In this document: one piece after another, positions 18,018 through 26,476 of the stretch
How the letters are laid out: each line of letters begins with the position of its first letter
How positions within the stretch are numbered: position 1 is the stretch's first letter
Assembly: GCA_963724705.1 (NCBI GenBank)
Contig: CAVRVS010000001.1
Location: 310,001 to 374,000 of the forward strand
Reading direction: 5' to 3'
Length of the DNA stretch: 64,000 nucleotides
From: DASQPR01 sp963724705
GTDB lineage: Bacteria > Actinomycetota > Actinomycetes > Mycobacteriales > Micromonosporaceae
The notes under the pieces: generated by a model
Seen by the model: the letters and a program-made list of their open reading frames with translations, nothing else
Told to the model about the DNA's origin: nothing
The model's database searches: none
Program-made: the position numbers and the translations under genes

Positions 18018-19409
18018 ATGGGGGACGCCGAGGAAAGCGTCGCGCCACACGTTCGACGGCTGCGCCAGCGCGCGCTGTCCGATCGCCTGCGCGAAAGTCT
18101 GCTGTTCCTGCCGCTCCTCCTGCTCATCGCCGGCATCGCTCTGCAACGGATCGCCCGCATCATCGACGAGCACGTCTCCGTCGGGTGGCTCGATACATTC
18201 AACATGTCGCCCGATGCGGCCCAGACGCTGCTGGCCACCATCGCCGGTGCCACGATCACGACCGCCGGCGTCGTGTTTTCCCTGCTCGTTGTGTCGCTAC
18301 AACTGGCCAGCGGGCAGTTCTCCCCGCGAGTGTTGCGGACGTTCTGGCGGGACCGCGTCGGCCAGGTGTTGATCGGCCTGCTGCTCACGACGTTCGCGTA
18401 CTGCGTGCTCGCGCTCAGCGGCCTCGACACGTCGGCCGAGCACGCACCGACGGTGACCATGGCGCTCGCGATCGCTCTCGCCCTCGCGTCGATCCTCGCC
18501 ATCGTCGGATATCTGAATCGCATCACGCGCCGGCAGTACGTCGGCCGGATCATGGAACGCATCCAGAACGAGGCGCTCGCACTGATCGACGGCCTCCCGT
18601 ACGGATCGCGCATGGGTGAGCGGTGCGGCGCGCCGATCGATGTCCCCGATCTCACCACGTTAGGCGCACCGCTGGTCGTCGGCGCCCACGAGAACGGCTG
18701 GGTCCAGCAGATCAGCCGCCGGGCCGTGCTGGCCGCCGTCCCGGCCGGCAGCGTCGTGCGGTTGGAGACCCGGGTCGGCGCGTATCTCGTCCGCGGCGAG
18801 CCACTGGCCCGGATCTGGCCGAGGCCGGATGCGGCGAGCGCCACGGAGACGGCGCGGCTGGTCGCCGAGGCGGCCATCATCGGTGTGGCGCGCACGATGC
18901 AGCAGGACATCGACTTCGGCCTGCGCCAGCTGAACGACATCGGGCTGCGCGCACTGTCGCCGGCGGTGAACGACCAGACCACCGCGATCGAGGTGATCCT
19001 CCGCGTGTCGTCGGTCATGCGGCCGCTGATCCAAGCCGACCTGCCCGCCCAGGCGCAGCGCGACGACGAGGGTCGCGTACTGCTGACGCCGTGGGATCTC
19101 GATCACGGCGAGTACGTCACGCACGCGTACGGCCAGATCGGCCGGTACGCCGCCCCGCACCCGCAGGTCGCCCTGGCACTGATCCGGGCGGTCCGGATGC
19201 TGCGTGCCGCGGCCGAGTCCTACGACGGCGACCGTACGGACGCGATCGCGGCACTCGACGCGCAGGTCGAGTCGATGTTGGAATTGGCGGTGTCGGCCGG
19301 GCTCCACGACAGCGAGCTCGCACCGTTGCGCGCGGCGGCGACCGCGACGACGACCCAACCATGGGACAGCTACCTCCGCGAGCACCCCGCGAGCGGGCGA
19401 CGCGACTAA
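18018..19409 (+). CDS. DUF2254 family membrane protein
   Basis: Predicted polytopic membrane protein of 463 residues matching DUF2254. Four hydrophobic segments lie in the first third (about residues 24-45, 66-95, 106-128 and 135-160). A soluble C-terminal part contains QQISRRAVLAAVPAG, and also DFGLRQLNDIGLRALSPAVNDQTTAIE, the most conserved stretch of the family. No biochemical role is established. The ATG at 18018 is supported by the TACTGT hexamer 8 nt upstream. An SDR gene follows on the same strand after about 90 nt. Together they interrupt the usual trpE-to-trpC spacing. Confidence 0.85.
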   Translation: MGDAEESVAPHVRRLRQRALSDRLRESLLFLPLLLLIAGIALQRIARIIDEHVSVGWLDTFNMSPDAAQTLLATIAGATITTAGVVFSLLVVSLQLASGQFSPRVLRTFWRDRVGQVLIGLLLTTFAYCVLALSGLDTSAEHAPTVTMALAIALALASILAIVGYLNRITRRQYVGRIMERIQNEALALIDGLPYGSRMGERCGAPIDVPDLTTLGAPLVVGAHENGWVQQISRRAVLAAVPAGSVVRLETRVGAYLVRGEPLARIWPRPDAASATETARLVAEAAIIGVARTMQQDIDFGLRQLNDIGLRALSPAVNDQTTAIEVILRVSSVMRPLIQADLPAQAQRDDEGRVLLTPWDLDHGEYVTHAYGQIGRYAAPHPQVALALIRAVRMLRAAAESYDGDRTDAIAALDAQVESMLELAVSAGLHDSELAPLRAAATATTTQPWDSYLREHPASGRRD

Positions 19410-19485
19410 CGTCGAGCGGCTGCGGTCAATGGTCGCGGCCGCCGGCCGCCGGCCACCGGCAACCGGCAAGCGGCGGCGCGTCGAC

Positions 19486-19491
19486 TAGCGT
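19486..19491 (+). promoter_or_regulatory. -10 box TAGCGT before the SDR gene
   Basis: TAGCGT ends 7 nt before the GTG at 19499. It overlaps an alternative in-frame GTG at 19490, which argues for the later start. Confidence 0.45.
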
Positions 19492-19498
19492 GGGTCGC

Positions 19499-20230
19499 GT
19501 GGAGCAGGTCACGATCATCACCGGCGGTTCCCGGGGCATCGGCGCCGCGACGGCCCGACGCCTCGCCGAGGATGGTCACCACATCGCGATCGGATACCGC
19601 GCCGACGAGGCGTCAGCCAACCGGGTCGTCGCCCAGGTGACCGACGCCGGCGCGCGGTGCGTCGCGGTCCGCGTCGACACCGCGGTTGACGAGGATGTCG
19701 AGACGCTGTTCGCGACGGCGGCGGCCGAGTTGGGTCCGATCACGGCTCTCGTGAACAACGCCGGCACAACCTCCCCGATGGGCCGACTGGCCGATCTACG
19801 GCCCGACGACATCCGGCGGGTCATCGACGTCAACGTCACCGGCGCGCTGCTCTGCGCCCGGGTGGCCGCCCGTACGCTCACCCGAGGCGGTGCGATCGTG
19901 AACCTCTCGTCGGCCGCCGCGACTCTCGGCAGCCCCGGCGAGTACGTGCATTACGCGGCGAGCAAAGCGGCCATCGATGCGCTGACTGTCGGGCTCGCGA
20001 AAGAACTGGCGGCCGACGGGATCCGGGTCAACGGCGTCGCACCGGGCATCGTTCGTACGGATATCCACGCGGTGTCCGGCATGGCCGACCGACCGGATCG
20101 GGTGACCGACCGCATCCCGATGCGTCGTGCCGGCGAGCCGCCGGAGATCGCCGAGGTCATCGCGTGGCTGCTCAGCCCGGCAGCGTCGTACGTCACCGGC
20201 ACGACGATCCGGGCCGCCGGCGGCATGTGA
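19499..20230 (+). CDS. SDR-family oxidoreductase (3-oxoacyl-ACP-reductase-like)
   Basis: Classical short-chain dehydrogenase of 243 residues. The cofactor motif TGGSRGIG is at about residues 8-15, NNAG near 87, the catalytic Ser in NLSSAAATLG, and YVHYAASK gives the Tyr-x3-Lys pair. The C-terminus VTGTTIRAAGGM resembles FabG and glucose dehydrogenase relatives. Substrate is unknown. The GTG start at 19499 is supported by the TAGCGT hexamer. The gene converges on the winged-helix gene only 21 nt away. Confidence 0.88.
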   Translation: MEQVTIITGGSRGIGAATARRLAEDGHHIAIGYRADEASANRVVAQVTDAGARCVAVRVDTAVDEDVETLFATAAAELGPITALVNNAGTTSPMGRLADLRPDDIRRVIDVNVTGALLCARVAARTLTRGGAIVNLSSAAATLGSPGEYVHYAASKAAIDALTVGLAKELAADGIRVNGVAPGIVRTDIHAVSGMADRPDRVTDRIPMRRAGEPPEIAEVIAWLLSPAASYVTGTTIRAAGGM

Positions 20231-20255
20231 CCGCGACGATCGCCGCGCCGGTCAC
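20227..20255. terminator. Weak bidirectional hairpin between convergent genes
   Basis: Arms GTGACCG (20227-20233) and CGGTCAC (20249-20255) enclose 15 nt and overlap the stop regions of the SDR and winged-helix genes. There is no U tract, so confidence is low. Confidence 0.35.
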
Positions 20256-21421
20256 TTGTGCGCCGAGACGGTGACCGTACCGATGGTCAGCTCGGGTTTC
20301 GCCTCGAGAATGTCGCCGATGCGCGTGACCTGTTCGTCGAGTTCGCGGCGGGCCGCGGCGGTGAGAGATCCGAACGGCTCGACGACGACTCGCACCCGCC
20401 GCCCCGACAGCCGGTGGTGCCATATGCCGGCGACGGTTCCACCGATGAGCACGACCGGGAACGTGCCGGCCTGGCCGTGGGTCAACCCCCGTGTCGCCGC
20501 CGTACCGGGGAAGAGCAGGTCACGTGGATGGCAGCCGACGGTATACGCGTCGAAGTAGGGCAACAGCCGCACGCTCGAAGCGAGCGGTTCGGCCGATGCG
20601 ATGTCGTCGCCCGCCAGCACCCACGCGGGTGAGCGTTCGTCAACGACGTTCTCGATGACGACCGGAACGAGTTCGGCCCGCATCGCGGCGAAGAGTTCCA
20701 CGCACCACGCCCTCGGCGCACCGAACCATCGAGCGAACTCGTACGGCGTCGCCGGACCGTACGCGTACAGGTAGCGGCGCACCATTTCCGCCGCGGCCGT
20801 CGCGCCGTCCTCCGGCCGGAATCCGGGCATCCAAGCCGCCGGATCGGTGTACGTGACGCGGCGCCCCCGGTTCGGGCCAAAGCACAGCACGCCTCGGCGC
20901 GCGGCGATGTGGATCACCTGCCGCCACCGCGGCCACCAGTCGCCGAACGCGGGCACGACCGGATCCGCCGCCCACGCGCCGGTCGCACCCACGACCGCCT
21001 CGTCCAACTCGTCCACGGTCAGCTCGGCGTCCCGGAGCGCGGTCGCGACGGCGGCGAGCACGTCCTCGGTTTGCGCCGGCGTCAAGCCTCCGGACTCGGG
21101 CAACGATGTCGGGGGTGCCGGGATGGCCGACAGCGCGCCGGTCCACATCGGCAGATCCCGCGCCGGCAACAGGTGGACGGTGCCCCGCGGCCCGTACGTC
21201 TTGACCAGACTCTTGTGCGTCCACAGTGCGTCGCGGACGTCCGTACGTGTTGATCCGGCCAGCCGGAGCCCGACGGACAGTTCGGCGGCGGAGGGGACCT
21301 GGGCGTGCGCGCCGCATATCGCCGCGACCACGTCGTCGATCGCGCCTTCCGAGGGCGCCGTCAGAGCGTGTCGCTCCAGCCGCCGCGCGCAGACCTCGGC
21401 CCAGGTGAGCCGGGCCGTCAT
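20252..21421 (-). CDS. Winged-helix DNA-binding domain protein (AlkZ/YcaQ-like, HTH_42)
   Basis: The 389-residue product resembles the HTH_42 family of tandem winged helices, which includes the DNA glycosylase AlkZ. Seen features are ICGAHAQVPSAAELSVGLRL near the N-terminus, the central TYGPRGTVHLLPARDLPMW, and VVIGGT-type beta segments with IWHHRLSGRRV near the C-terminus. AlkZ-type catalytic QxQ or QxD is not clearly present (AQVPSA is seen), so glycosylase activity is uncertain. The ATG at 21421 overlaps the methyltransferase stop by ATGA, so the two are coupled. Confidence 0.78.
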   Translation of the reverse strand: MTARLTWAEVCARRLERHALTAPSEGAIDDVVAAICGAHAQVPSAAELSVGLRLAGSTRTDVRDALWTHKSLVKTYGPRGTVHLLPARDLPMWTGALSAIPAPPTSLPESGGLTPAQTEDVLAAVATALRDAELTVDELDEAVVGATGAWAADPVVPAFGDWWPRWRQVIHIAARRGVLCFGPNRGRRVTYTDPAAWMPGFRPEDGATAAAEMVRRYLYAYGPATPYEFARWFGAPRAWCVELFAAMRAELVPVVIENVVDERSPAWVLAGDDIASAEPLASSVRLLPYFDAYTVGCHPRDLLFPGTAATRGLTHGQAGTFPVVLIGGTVAGIWHHRLSGRRVRVVVEPFGSLTAAARRELDEQVTRIGDILEAKPELTIGTVTVSAHK

Positions 21422-22176
21422 CCGGCCGAGCGCAGCACGTGGATCATCCGCCACGCATCCGGATCGCCGAGCGCGCCGCCGTCGAAATCGCCGAACTCGC
21501 CGTCCACGCGCATGCCGGCGAGCCGGGCCGCGGCGTGCATCTCGTCGCGCGTCCAGAACCGGTCCGGCTCGATGCTGGTGATCGACTCGGTGCCGCTCGG
21601 CCCGGTCATGCTGAGCGTCACGTGCAGCGGCGTGAGCTGGGTGACCGGGTCGATGACGTCGCTGTCCGCACCCCAGGCGAGCGTCGCCTCGATGCCGTCC
21701 CGGGTGCAGGTCCAGGACGCCTGCGTCGCCTTCGCACCGAACTGCTCCGTCGGATGGCTGCCCTCGATGATGTAGCAGCCGCCGGGCGCCAGCGCCCGTC
21801 GTACCGCCGTCAGGTGAGCGATCATGTCGTCGAGCGTGAGCACGTACGAGATCGAGCTGATCATGCACAACGCGAGGTCGACCGGCTCCGCCAGCGTGAA
21901 GTTCCGGATGTCGGCGTCGATCACGTCGAGGCTGACCCCGGCCGCGGCGGCGTTGGCCCGGGCCCGGTCGCGCATCGTCGGCGACAGGTCAATGGCAGTC
22001 GCCCGCCAGCCCCGTTTCGCGCATTCGATCGCGTGCTCGGCTGGTCCGGCCGCCAATTCCACGACGGCCCGCGGCTCCCGTCCGGACATCCGCACCAGTG
22101 CGTCGATCTCTCTCGGCACGTCCCGATAGCTGAAGGCGATTTCATAGCCGAGCGCGAGATCGTAGATCGAGTTCAC
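21418..22176 (-). CDS. Class I SAM-dependent methyltransferase
   Basis: Predicted small-molecule methyltransferase, 252 residues, GTG start. The SAM-binding motif I is VVELAAGPAEHAIECAKRG near residues 37-55, followed by AIDLSPTMRDRAR (motif II, acidic end of strand 2) and DADIRNF. Motif IV is LALCMISSISYVLT. ALAPGGCYIIEGSHP fits motif post-V. The substrate is unknown. The gene lies 59 nt after TIGR02234 and overlaps the winged-helix gene downstream. An AT-rich palindrome precedes it. Confidence 0.82.
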   Translation of the reverse strand: MNSIYDLALGYEIAFSYRDVPREIDALVRMSGREPRAVVELAAGPAEHAIECAKRGWRATAIDLSPTMRDRARANAAAAGVSLDVIDADIRNFTLAEPVDLALCMISSISYVLTLDDMIAHLTAVRRALAPGGCYIIEGSHPTEQFGAKATQASWTCTRDGIEATLAWGADSDVIDPVTQLTPLHVTLSMTGPSGTESITSIEPDRFWTRDEMHAAARLAGMRVDGEFGDFDGGALGDPDAWRMIHVLRSAG

Positions 22177-22207
22177 CCGGACAGTCTTGTAGTCACGCCG
22201 CGTCGCG

Positions 22208-22219
22208 GCAAATATTTGC
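22208..22219. promoter_or_regulatory. 12-bp palindrome GCAAATATTTGC upstream of the methyltransferase
   Basis: A perfect AT-rich palindrome in an otherwise GC-rich tract, flanked by GTCGC and GCGAC. It lies 32-43 nt before the methyltransferase GTG, where a promoter or operator would be expected. Confidence 0.4.
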
Positions 22220-22235
22220 GACAGCCAGTCGGCGC

Positions 22236-22910
22236 TCAGGCTTCGCGGTCGGTGGGATCGACGCCGCGGTCCAGGTCATCCCACATCGAAACGGGGGTAC
22301 GGGCACGACGCCCGGCCGTGGTGGCGCGCTCGGATGACGCCGTCGAACCGCTGCCGTCCGCCGCGGACGCTTCCGTTATCGATGCACCGGCCGTGGCGCC
22401 GGCGTTCGCCGCGACCGGCCCGGCCGCGCGTTCGTAGCGCGCACCCATGGCCGGCCAGGTGGTGCCCGACCGGGCCGCCGACAGTCCCGCCCACGCGATG
22501 CCGAGACCGCCGACACCGACGATCACCGGCCAGGCGCCAGCGGCGAGGTCGAGACCGTCGATCGCGCCGGCCACTACGCCGAGCCCGACCAGCACGAGCA
22601 GCAGCCCGATGATCGTACGTACGCGACCCCGCGTGGCGAGCAGCGCGCCGGCGCCGGCCAGACCGACCAGCGCCAGCGCCGGCAGCCAGCCGATCAGTGC
22701 GGCGCCGGTGTGGTCGACGAGCTTGTCCGGCAGCGGCGGTGCCTGGCGCTGGGTCGTCGTTGTCCAGGTCCGCGTCGCGGCGAACAAGGCCACCGCCGCC
22801 CCGACGACACACGCGAGCACCGCGGTGGCAAGTCCGCGCCGCGCCGCGCGTCGGTTCGCCGCGTCGATCGGGGTGTTGCCGACCGGGGTGGCCGGACCTG
22901 GCTCGGTCAT
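22236..22910 (-). CDS. Trp-operon-associated membrane protein, TIGR02234 family
   Basis: Actinobacterial integral membrane protein conserved beside trpE, function unknown. The 224 residues show four hydrophobic segments: LATAVLACVVGAAVALFAA, ALIGWLPALALVGLAGAGALL, TIIGLLLVLVGLGVVAGAI, and WPVIVGVGGLGIAWAGL. Between the first two lies the family-typical TRTWTTTT stretch. The tail SMWDDLDRGVDPTD is the conserved C-terminal signature. The start overlaps the trpE stop by ATGA. In related genomes trpC follows directly; here a methyltransferase pair follows instead. Confidence 0.88.
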   Translation of the reverse strand: MTEPGPATPVGNTPIDAANRRAARRGLATAVLACVVGAAVALFAATRTWTTTTQRQAPPLPDKLVDHTGAALIGWLPALALVGLAGAGALLATRGRVRTIIGLLLVLVGLGVVAGAIDGLDLAAGAWPVIVGVGGLGIAWAGLSAARSGTTWPAMGARYERAAGPVAANAGATAGASITEASAADGSGSTASSERATTAGRRARTPVSMWDDLDRGVDPTDREA

Positions 22911-24439
22911 CGGGCCGGCCGCAACGTTTCGGCCGTGGCGATCGCGGCGAGTACGGCGGCCGCCTTGTTCACCGTCTCCTGCTCCTCGGCCGACGGCTCG
23001 GAATCGGCGACCACGCCACCGCCGGCCTGCACGTACGCGACGCCGTCGCGCAGCAAAGCCGTACGGATCGCGATCGCGGTGTCGAGGTCGCCGCCGAAGC
23101 CGAAGTAGCCGACGATCCCGCCGTAGAGGCCGCGCCGCGTCGGCTCCAGCTCCTCGATGATCTCCATTGCCCGGACCTTCGGCGCGCCGGAGAGCGTACC
23201 GGCCGGGAACGTCGCGACCAGCGCATCGAACGGCGACCGATCCGGCTCCAACTCGCCGACGACCGTCGACACGATGTGCATGACGTGGCTGTAGCGCTCG
23301 ATCGTCGCGAACTCCGGCACCTCGACGGTGCCCGGCTGGCAGACGCGGCCGAGGTCGTTGCGGCCGAGGTCGACGAGCATCACGTGCTCGGCCCGTTCCT
23401 TCGGGTCGGCCAGCAGCTCGGCCGCGAGGTTCGCGTCCTCTTCCGGTGTCGCGCCGCGCCAGCGGGTGCCGGCGATCGGATGCAGGAGCGCGCGCCGGCC
23501 GGTGACCTTGAGGTGTGCCTCCGGCGACGAGCCGACGACATCGAACTCGTCGAACCGCAGCAGATACATGTACGGGCTCGGGTTCGTCATCCGCAGCACC
23601 CGATAGATGTCGAGCGGATCGGCCTCCGTACGGCGCTCAAACCGTTGGGAGACGACGATCTGGAAGCCCTCGCCGTCGCGGATCGCTTCCTTCGCCTGCT
23701 CGACCGCCTTCTGGTGCAGGCCCTCGGGCGTCCGTGACGTGCTCCGGCCGGCCGCGCTGACGGTGACCGTGGACACCATCGGCGGGGTCGGGCGCGCCAG
23801 CGCCGTCGTCATCGCATCGAGCCGGCCGATCGCCTGGTGATAGCCGGCGAGGTGGGCCGCCTCGTCCGCGTCGGGCGCCACGATCACGTTCGCGACCAGC
23901 AGCGCCGTGCCGGTGAAGTGATCGAGGACGACAAGGTCGGTGGCGAGCATCATGCCGAGGTCCGGCACGTGCAGATCGTCGGTCGTCAGATCGGGCAGGC
24001 GTTCGAAGCGCCGGACGATGTCGTACGCGAGGAATCCGACGAGTCCACCGGTGAGCGGCGGCAAGTCCTCGCCAGTCTCCGGTTGCTCCGCCGACGCGAG
24101 CGCGGCGACCGTCGCTCGGAGCACCTCGACCGCGTCGCCCTGCGTCGGCAGGCCGGGCGGGGGCGCGCCGAGCCACACCGCGGCTCCGTCGGCGCTCGTC
24201 AAAGTCGCGACGCTGCGTACGCCCACGAACGAGTAGCGGGACCAGGCCATGCCGCCGGCGGTCGCGCCGTGCTCGGCCGATTCGAGCAGGAAGCTGCCCG
24301 GACCACCGGCCAGCTTGCGGTAGACGCCGATCGGAGTTTCCCCGTCGGCCAGCAACCGGCGCGTAACCGGCACGACGCGGTGTGACGCGGCCAGCCGCCG
24401 GAACGTCGACTCGCTCGGTGTGATCACCCCGTCGGTCAT
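22907..24439 (-). CDS. trpE: Anthranilate synthase component I
   Basis: Converts chorismate to anthranilate using ammonia from the glutaminase TrpG, which is not encoded in this window. The 510 residues are full length. The N-terminal feedback-site region LLESAEHGATAGGMAWSRYSFVG contains the LLES element that binds tryptophan. The catalytic chorismate domain shows IVVSQRFER, PIAGTRWRG, LVDLGRNDLGRVC, and YGGIVGYFGFGGDLDTAIAIRT. The ATG overlaps the hisI stop by ATGA, and the stop overlaps the TIGR02234 start, giving a hisI-trpE-TIGR02234 unit. Confidence 0.97.
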   Translation of the reverse strand: MTDGVITPSESTFRRLAASHRVVPVTRRLLADGETPIGVYRKLAGGPGSFLLESAEHGATAGGMAWSRYSFVGVRSVATLTSADGAAVWLGAPPPGLPTQGDAVEVLRATVAALASAEQPETGEDLPPLTGGLVGFLAYDIVRRFERLPDLTTDDLHVPDLGMMLATDLVVLDHFTGTALLVANVIVAPDADEAAHLAGYHQAIGRLDAMTTALARPTPPMVSTVTVSAAGRSTSRTPEGLHQKAVEQAKEAIRDGEGFQIVVSQRFERRTEADPLDIYRVLRMTNPSPYMYLLRFDEFDVVGSSPEAHLKVTGRRALLHPIAGTRWRGATPEEDANLAAELLADPKERAEHVMLVDLGRNDLGRVCQPGTVEVPEFATIERYSHVMHIVSTVVGELEPDRSPFDALVATFPAGTLSGAPKVRAMEIIEELEPTRRGLYGGIVGYFGFGGDLDTAIAIRTALLRDGVAYVQAGGGVVADSEPSAEEQETVNKAAAVLAAIATAETLRPAR

Positions 24440-24906
24440 CGCGCCTCCTCGATCGGGTTGGCGAGGTCGGGCGCGTCGGCGAGTTCGGTCGCATCGGCGA
24501 AGTCAGTCGCATCGGCGAGGTCGGCCGGATCGACGAGCAGGACGTCCTCGAAGCACGTCGGCGCGCCGGTGTGACAGGCCGGCCCGGTCTGATCGACGCG
24601 GACGAGCAACGTGTCGCCGTCGCAGTCGAGCGTGACCGAGTGCACCGCCTGGCGGTTGCCGGACGTCTCGCCCTTGACCCACAGCGTCTGCCGGCTCCGC
24701 GACCAGTACGTCGCCTGACCGCTCGCCAGCGTACGCGCGAGTGCGGCATCGTTCATCCAGGCAAGCATCAGGACCGCGCCACTGTCGTACTGCTGGACGA
24801 TCGCGGGCACCAGCCCGGCCGCGTCGCGTTTGAGCCGCGCGGCGACGAGCGGGTCAAGGCCGGTGGACAGCGCTACGGGCGGAGGTACTGACTGCGATGC
24901 GGACAC
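24436..24906 (-). CDS. hisI: Phosphoribosyl-AMP cyclohydrolase
   Basis: Opens the purine ring of phosphoribosyl-AMP, the third step of histidine synthesis, using zinc. The 156-residue form from GTG 24906 has the core MLAWMNDAALARTLASGQATYWSRSRQTLWVKG, then the metal-site segment VTLDCDGDTLL and ACHTGAPTCFE. HisE is not fused. The C-terminal 25 residues are an acidic six-residue repeat (TDFADA, TELADA, PDLANP). The start is backed by GACAAT 7 nt upstream. It is translationally coupled to trpE and lies 23 kb from hisF, unlike the usual hisF-hisI neighbourhood. Confidence 0.93.
   Translation of the reverse strand: MSASQSVPPPVALSTGLDPLVAARLKRDAAGLVPAIVQQYDSGAVLMLAWMNDAALARTLASGQATYWSRSRQTLWVKGETSGNRQAVHSVTLDCDGDTLLVRVDQTGPACHTGAPTCFEDVLLVDPADLADATDFADATELADAPDLANPIEEAR
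24458..24529 (-). repeat. Four degenerate 18-bp tandem repeats in the 3' end of hisI
   Basis: Units start at 24458, 24476, 24494 and 24512 on the plus strand, with consensus TCGGCGAGGTCGGTCGCA. They stay in frame and encode the acidic tail ADLADA-TDFADA-TELADA-PDLANP. Confidence 0.7.
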
Positions 24907-24913
24907 GTGATCG

Positions 24914-24919
24914 ATTGTC
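24914..24919 (-). promoter_or_regulatory. -10 box GACAAT before hisI
   Basis: GACAAT on the minus strand ends 7 nt before the hisI GTG at 24906, supporting that start and a leaderless hisI-trpE transcript. Confidence 0.45.
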
Positions 24920-24986
24920 CCGCACGCGTCGCGCCCGTGCCGAGCCGGGTGATGGCGGCCGCGTGACCCGACCTCCGGTGACGATC

Positions 24987-25032
24987 CGGCGCCGGCACTC
25001 AGCCCCCGGAAAGGCGAGGAGTGCCGGCGCCG
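24987..25032. terminator. Strong hairpin terminator downstream of the secreted-protein gene
   Basis: Perfect 14-bp arms CGGCGCCGGCACTC (24987-25000) and GAGTGCCGGCGCCG (25019-25032) with an 18-nt loop. It lies 26 nt past the stop of the gene ending at 25058 and before hisI, so it should isolate the two units. Confidence 0.7.
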
Positions 25033-25057
25033 CATTTCAGGTTCGCTCGGCCGCTCG

Positions 25058-25927
25058 TCAGCCGCCGGCTAACGCCGCCAGCTCGACCCGTACCCGTTTT
25101 GCCAGCGCGACCGCGGCCCGGAGTCGATCGCGAGCGCCGCGCACCGCGGACCGCACCGCCACGACCTTCGCGTGGATGGCGTCGCCGTTCGGCCCAGGCT
25201 GGATCGCCAACAACGTGCCCACCTGTCCGGTCAGCGCCGATGCCGCGGCGTCGAGTTGCTGGGCCATCGAGGCGAGCTGCGCGGTCTCGGTCGACGTGTC
25301 CTTTCCGCCGGCCGCGAGCTGCGCCGCGACCTTCGCCAGATCGTCGTGGACGGTACGCAGCTTGGTGATCGCGGCGGTCTCGGCGTCGGCGGCGACGGTG
25401 AACCGGACCTTCGGGACGACGAGCAGGTACACGCGGTAGTCGTCGATCATGGCGCGCGCGTCGGACCGTACGGCGGCCACGGTCGTCTCGGCGTCGGCGC
25501 GGGCCTTGAGCGCAGTGAGTCCGCTCTTGTCGGCACTGACCAGCCCGGCAAGCGTCGACCGGTCGGCGGCGCTCAGGTTGGTGGCCGCGCCGATCGCGGC
25601 GTTGAGGCTGCTCAACGTCGCGAGACGCAGGTTGATCCGCACGTCGACGGACTTCTGCCATGCTGGCAGGCCCGCTCCGGGCGGTGGACTGTCCGGCGAC
25701 GACGGCGCGGCTGCCGTCGGCGACGTCGCGGTGACCGCCGGCGTCAACGCGTCGGCGAACGCCGTCGTGGGAATCGCGATTGCCACGGCCGCCGCAATGG
25801 CCGCCGATACCGCGACGGCCGGGCGCACGAGCCACGTCCGGGTCCGGCGGGGAACTCGCCGGTCGGTTGTCACTGTCGGCCCGGTTGCCAATGTCGGCCC
25901 GGTTGTCACTGTTGGCTCAGTTGTCAC
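25058..25927 (-). CDS. Secreted helical protein of unknown function
   Basis: Exported 289-residue protein with no recognised family. The GTG at 25927 gives an N-terminus of about 3.5 six-residue repeats (VTTEPT, VTTGPT, LATGPT), then a basic patch and a hydrophobic signal segment, VRPAVAVSAAIAAAVAIAIPTTAFA, with likely cleavage after AFA. The mature part is Ala/Asp/Lys-rich and predicted mostly helical (LNAAIGAATNLSAADRSTLAGLVSADKSGLTALK), as in coiled-coil bundles. The gene overlaps the end of the preceding lipoprotein gene by 11 nt. Translation is probably coupled, and the two may act together at the cell surface. Confidence 0.7.
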   Translation of the reverse strand: MTTEPTVTTGPTLATGPTVTTDRRVPRRTRTWLVRPAVAVSAAIAAAVAIAIPTTAFADALTPAVTATSPTAAAPSSPDSPPPGAGLPAWQKSVDVRINLRLATLSSLNAAIGAATNLSAADRSTLAGLVSADKSGLTALKARADAETTVAAVRSDARAMIDDYRVYLLVVPKVRFTVAADAETAAITKLRTVHDDLAKVAAQLAAGGKDTSTETAQLASMAQQLDAAASALTGQVGTLLAIQPGPNGDAIHAKVVAVRSAVRGARDRLRAAVALAKRVRVELAALAGG

Positions 25928-26250
25928 CGTCGGCCGCCTTGTCCGCCTGGGTGATCTGGCTGTCGACGCCGGACAACGTGCTCCCGATCCCGGACAGTGC
26001 CCGGTCGACCGACGACAGTTCGGCGGCGGTCGAGGCGGTTCCGGTGGTCGGTGTCCCCCGTGGCCGGGCCGGTGGACCGGGTCGACGTGTCGGACGTCGT
26101 CGCTGGCCGACCGGCGGGCTGCGATCGGTCGGCGATGCGGTCCCGTACGCCGCAGCCGGTCAGCACGACTGTCACGGCCATCGCCGCAACCCCGATGCGT
26201 AGCACGGCGGCGAGGCGCCTTTTCCTCCCGAGCGCGATTGCTCGTTTCAT
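25917..26250 (-). CDS. Small lipoprotein, disrupted by a +1 frameshift
   Basis: Short surface lipoprotein of about 110 residues once the frame is restored. The signal peptide ends in the lipobox LTGC with Cys33. After TRSTGPATG the annotated frame becomes Arg-rich and loses the third-position GC bias. One base later the reading TPTTGTASTAAELSS continues as an amphipathic helix and ends ADGDN. The extra base lies in a GGGGG run (CCCCC at 26055-26059 on the plus strand). The start at 26250 has a GGAG 10 nt upstream. The next gene starts within its last codons. Confidence 0.7.
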
Positions 26251-26419
26251 GGGCTCCTGACTCCTTGTCGATTCGCCGGCACGCGTGGCACCGACCGGAC
26301 GGGATGAGCATCGGGCCGATCCGCAAACGAAGAACGCGCCAACGCGTACGGGTTCGGTAAAGACGGGCCGCCCGTCCGGAGCATGTCCGCTCAACCGGGT
26401 GTTGACCGTGCGAACCGAA

Positions 26420-26450
26420 TTCATCTAGCGTTGATTTCATCGAGCGTTGA
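26420..26450. promoter_or_regulatory. Two 15-bp direct repeats upstream of the ABC-TetR operon
   Basis: TTCATCTAGCGTTGA (26420-26434) and TTCATCGAGCGTTGA (26436-26450) differ at one base and repeat with a 16-bp period. They lie 27-57 nt before the ABC ATPase start, after TTGACC at 26402. They are a plausible operator for the TetR protein encoded third in the operon. Confidence 0.55.
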
Positions 26451-26476
26451 ATTACGAGACCGGGAGGGGAGTGACC

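Noticed and set aside
24907..25057. Tryptophan leader peptide or T-box before hisI-trpE
   Set aside because: No run of Trp codons is seen, and the GACAAT hexamer leaves no leader.
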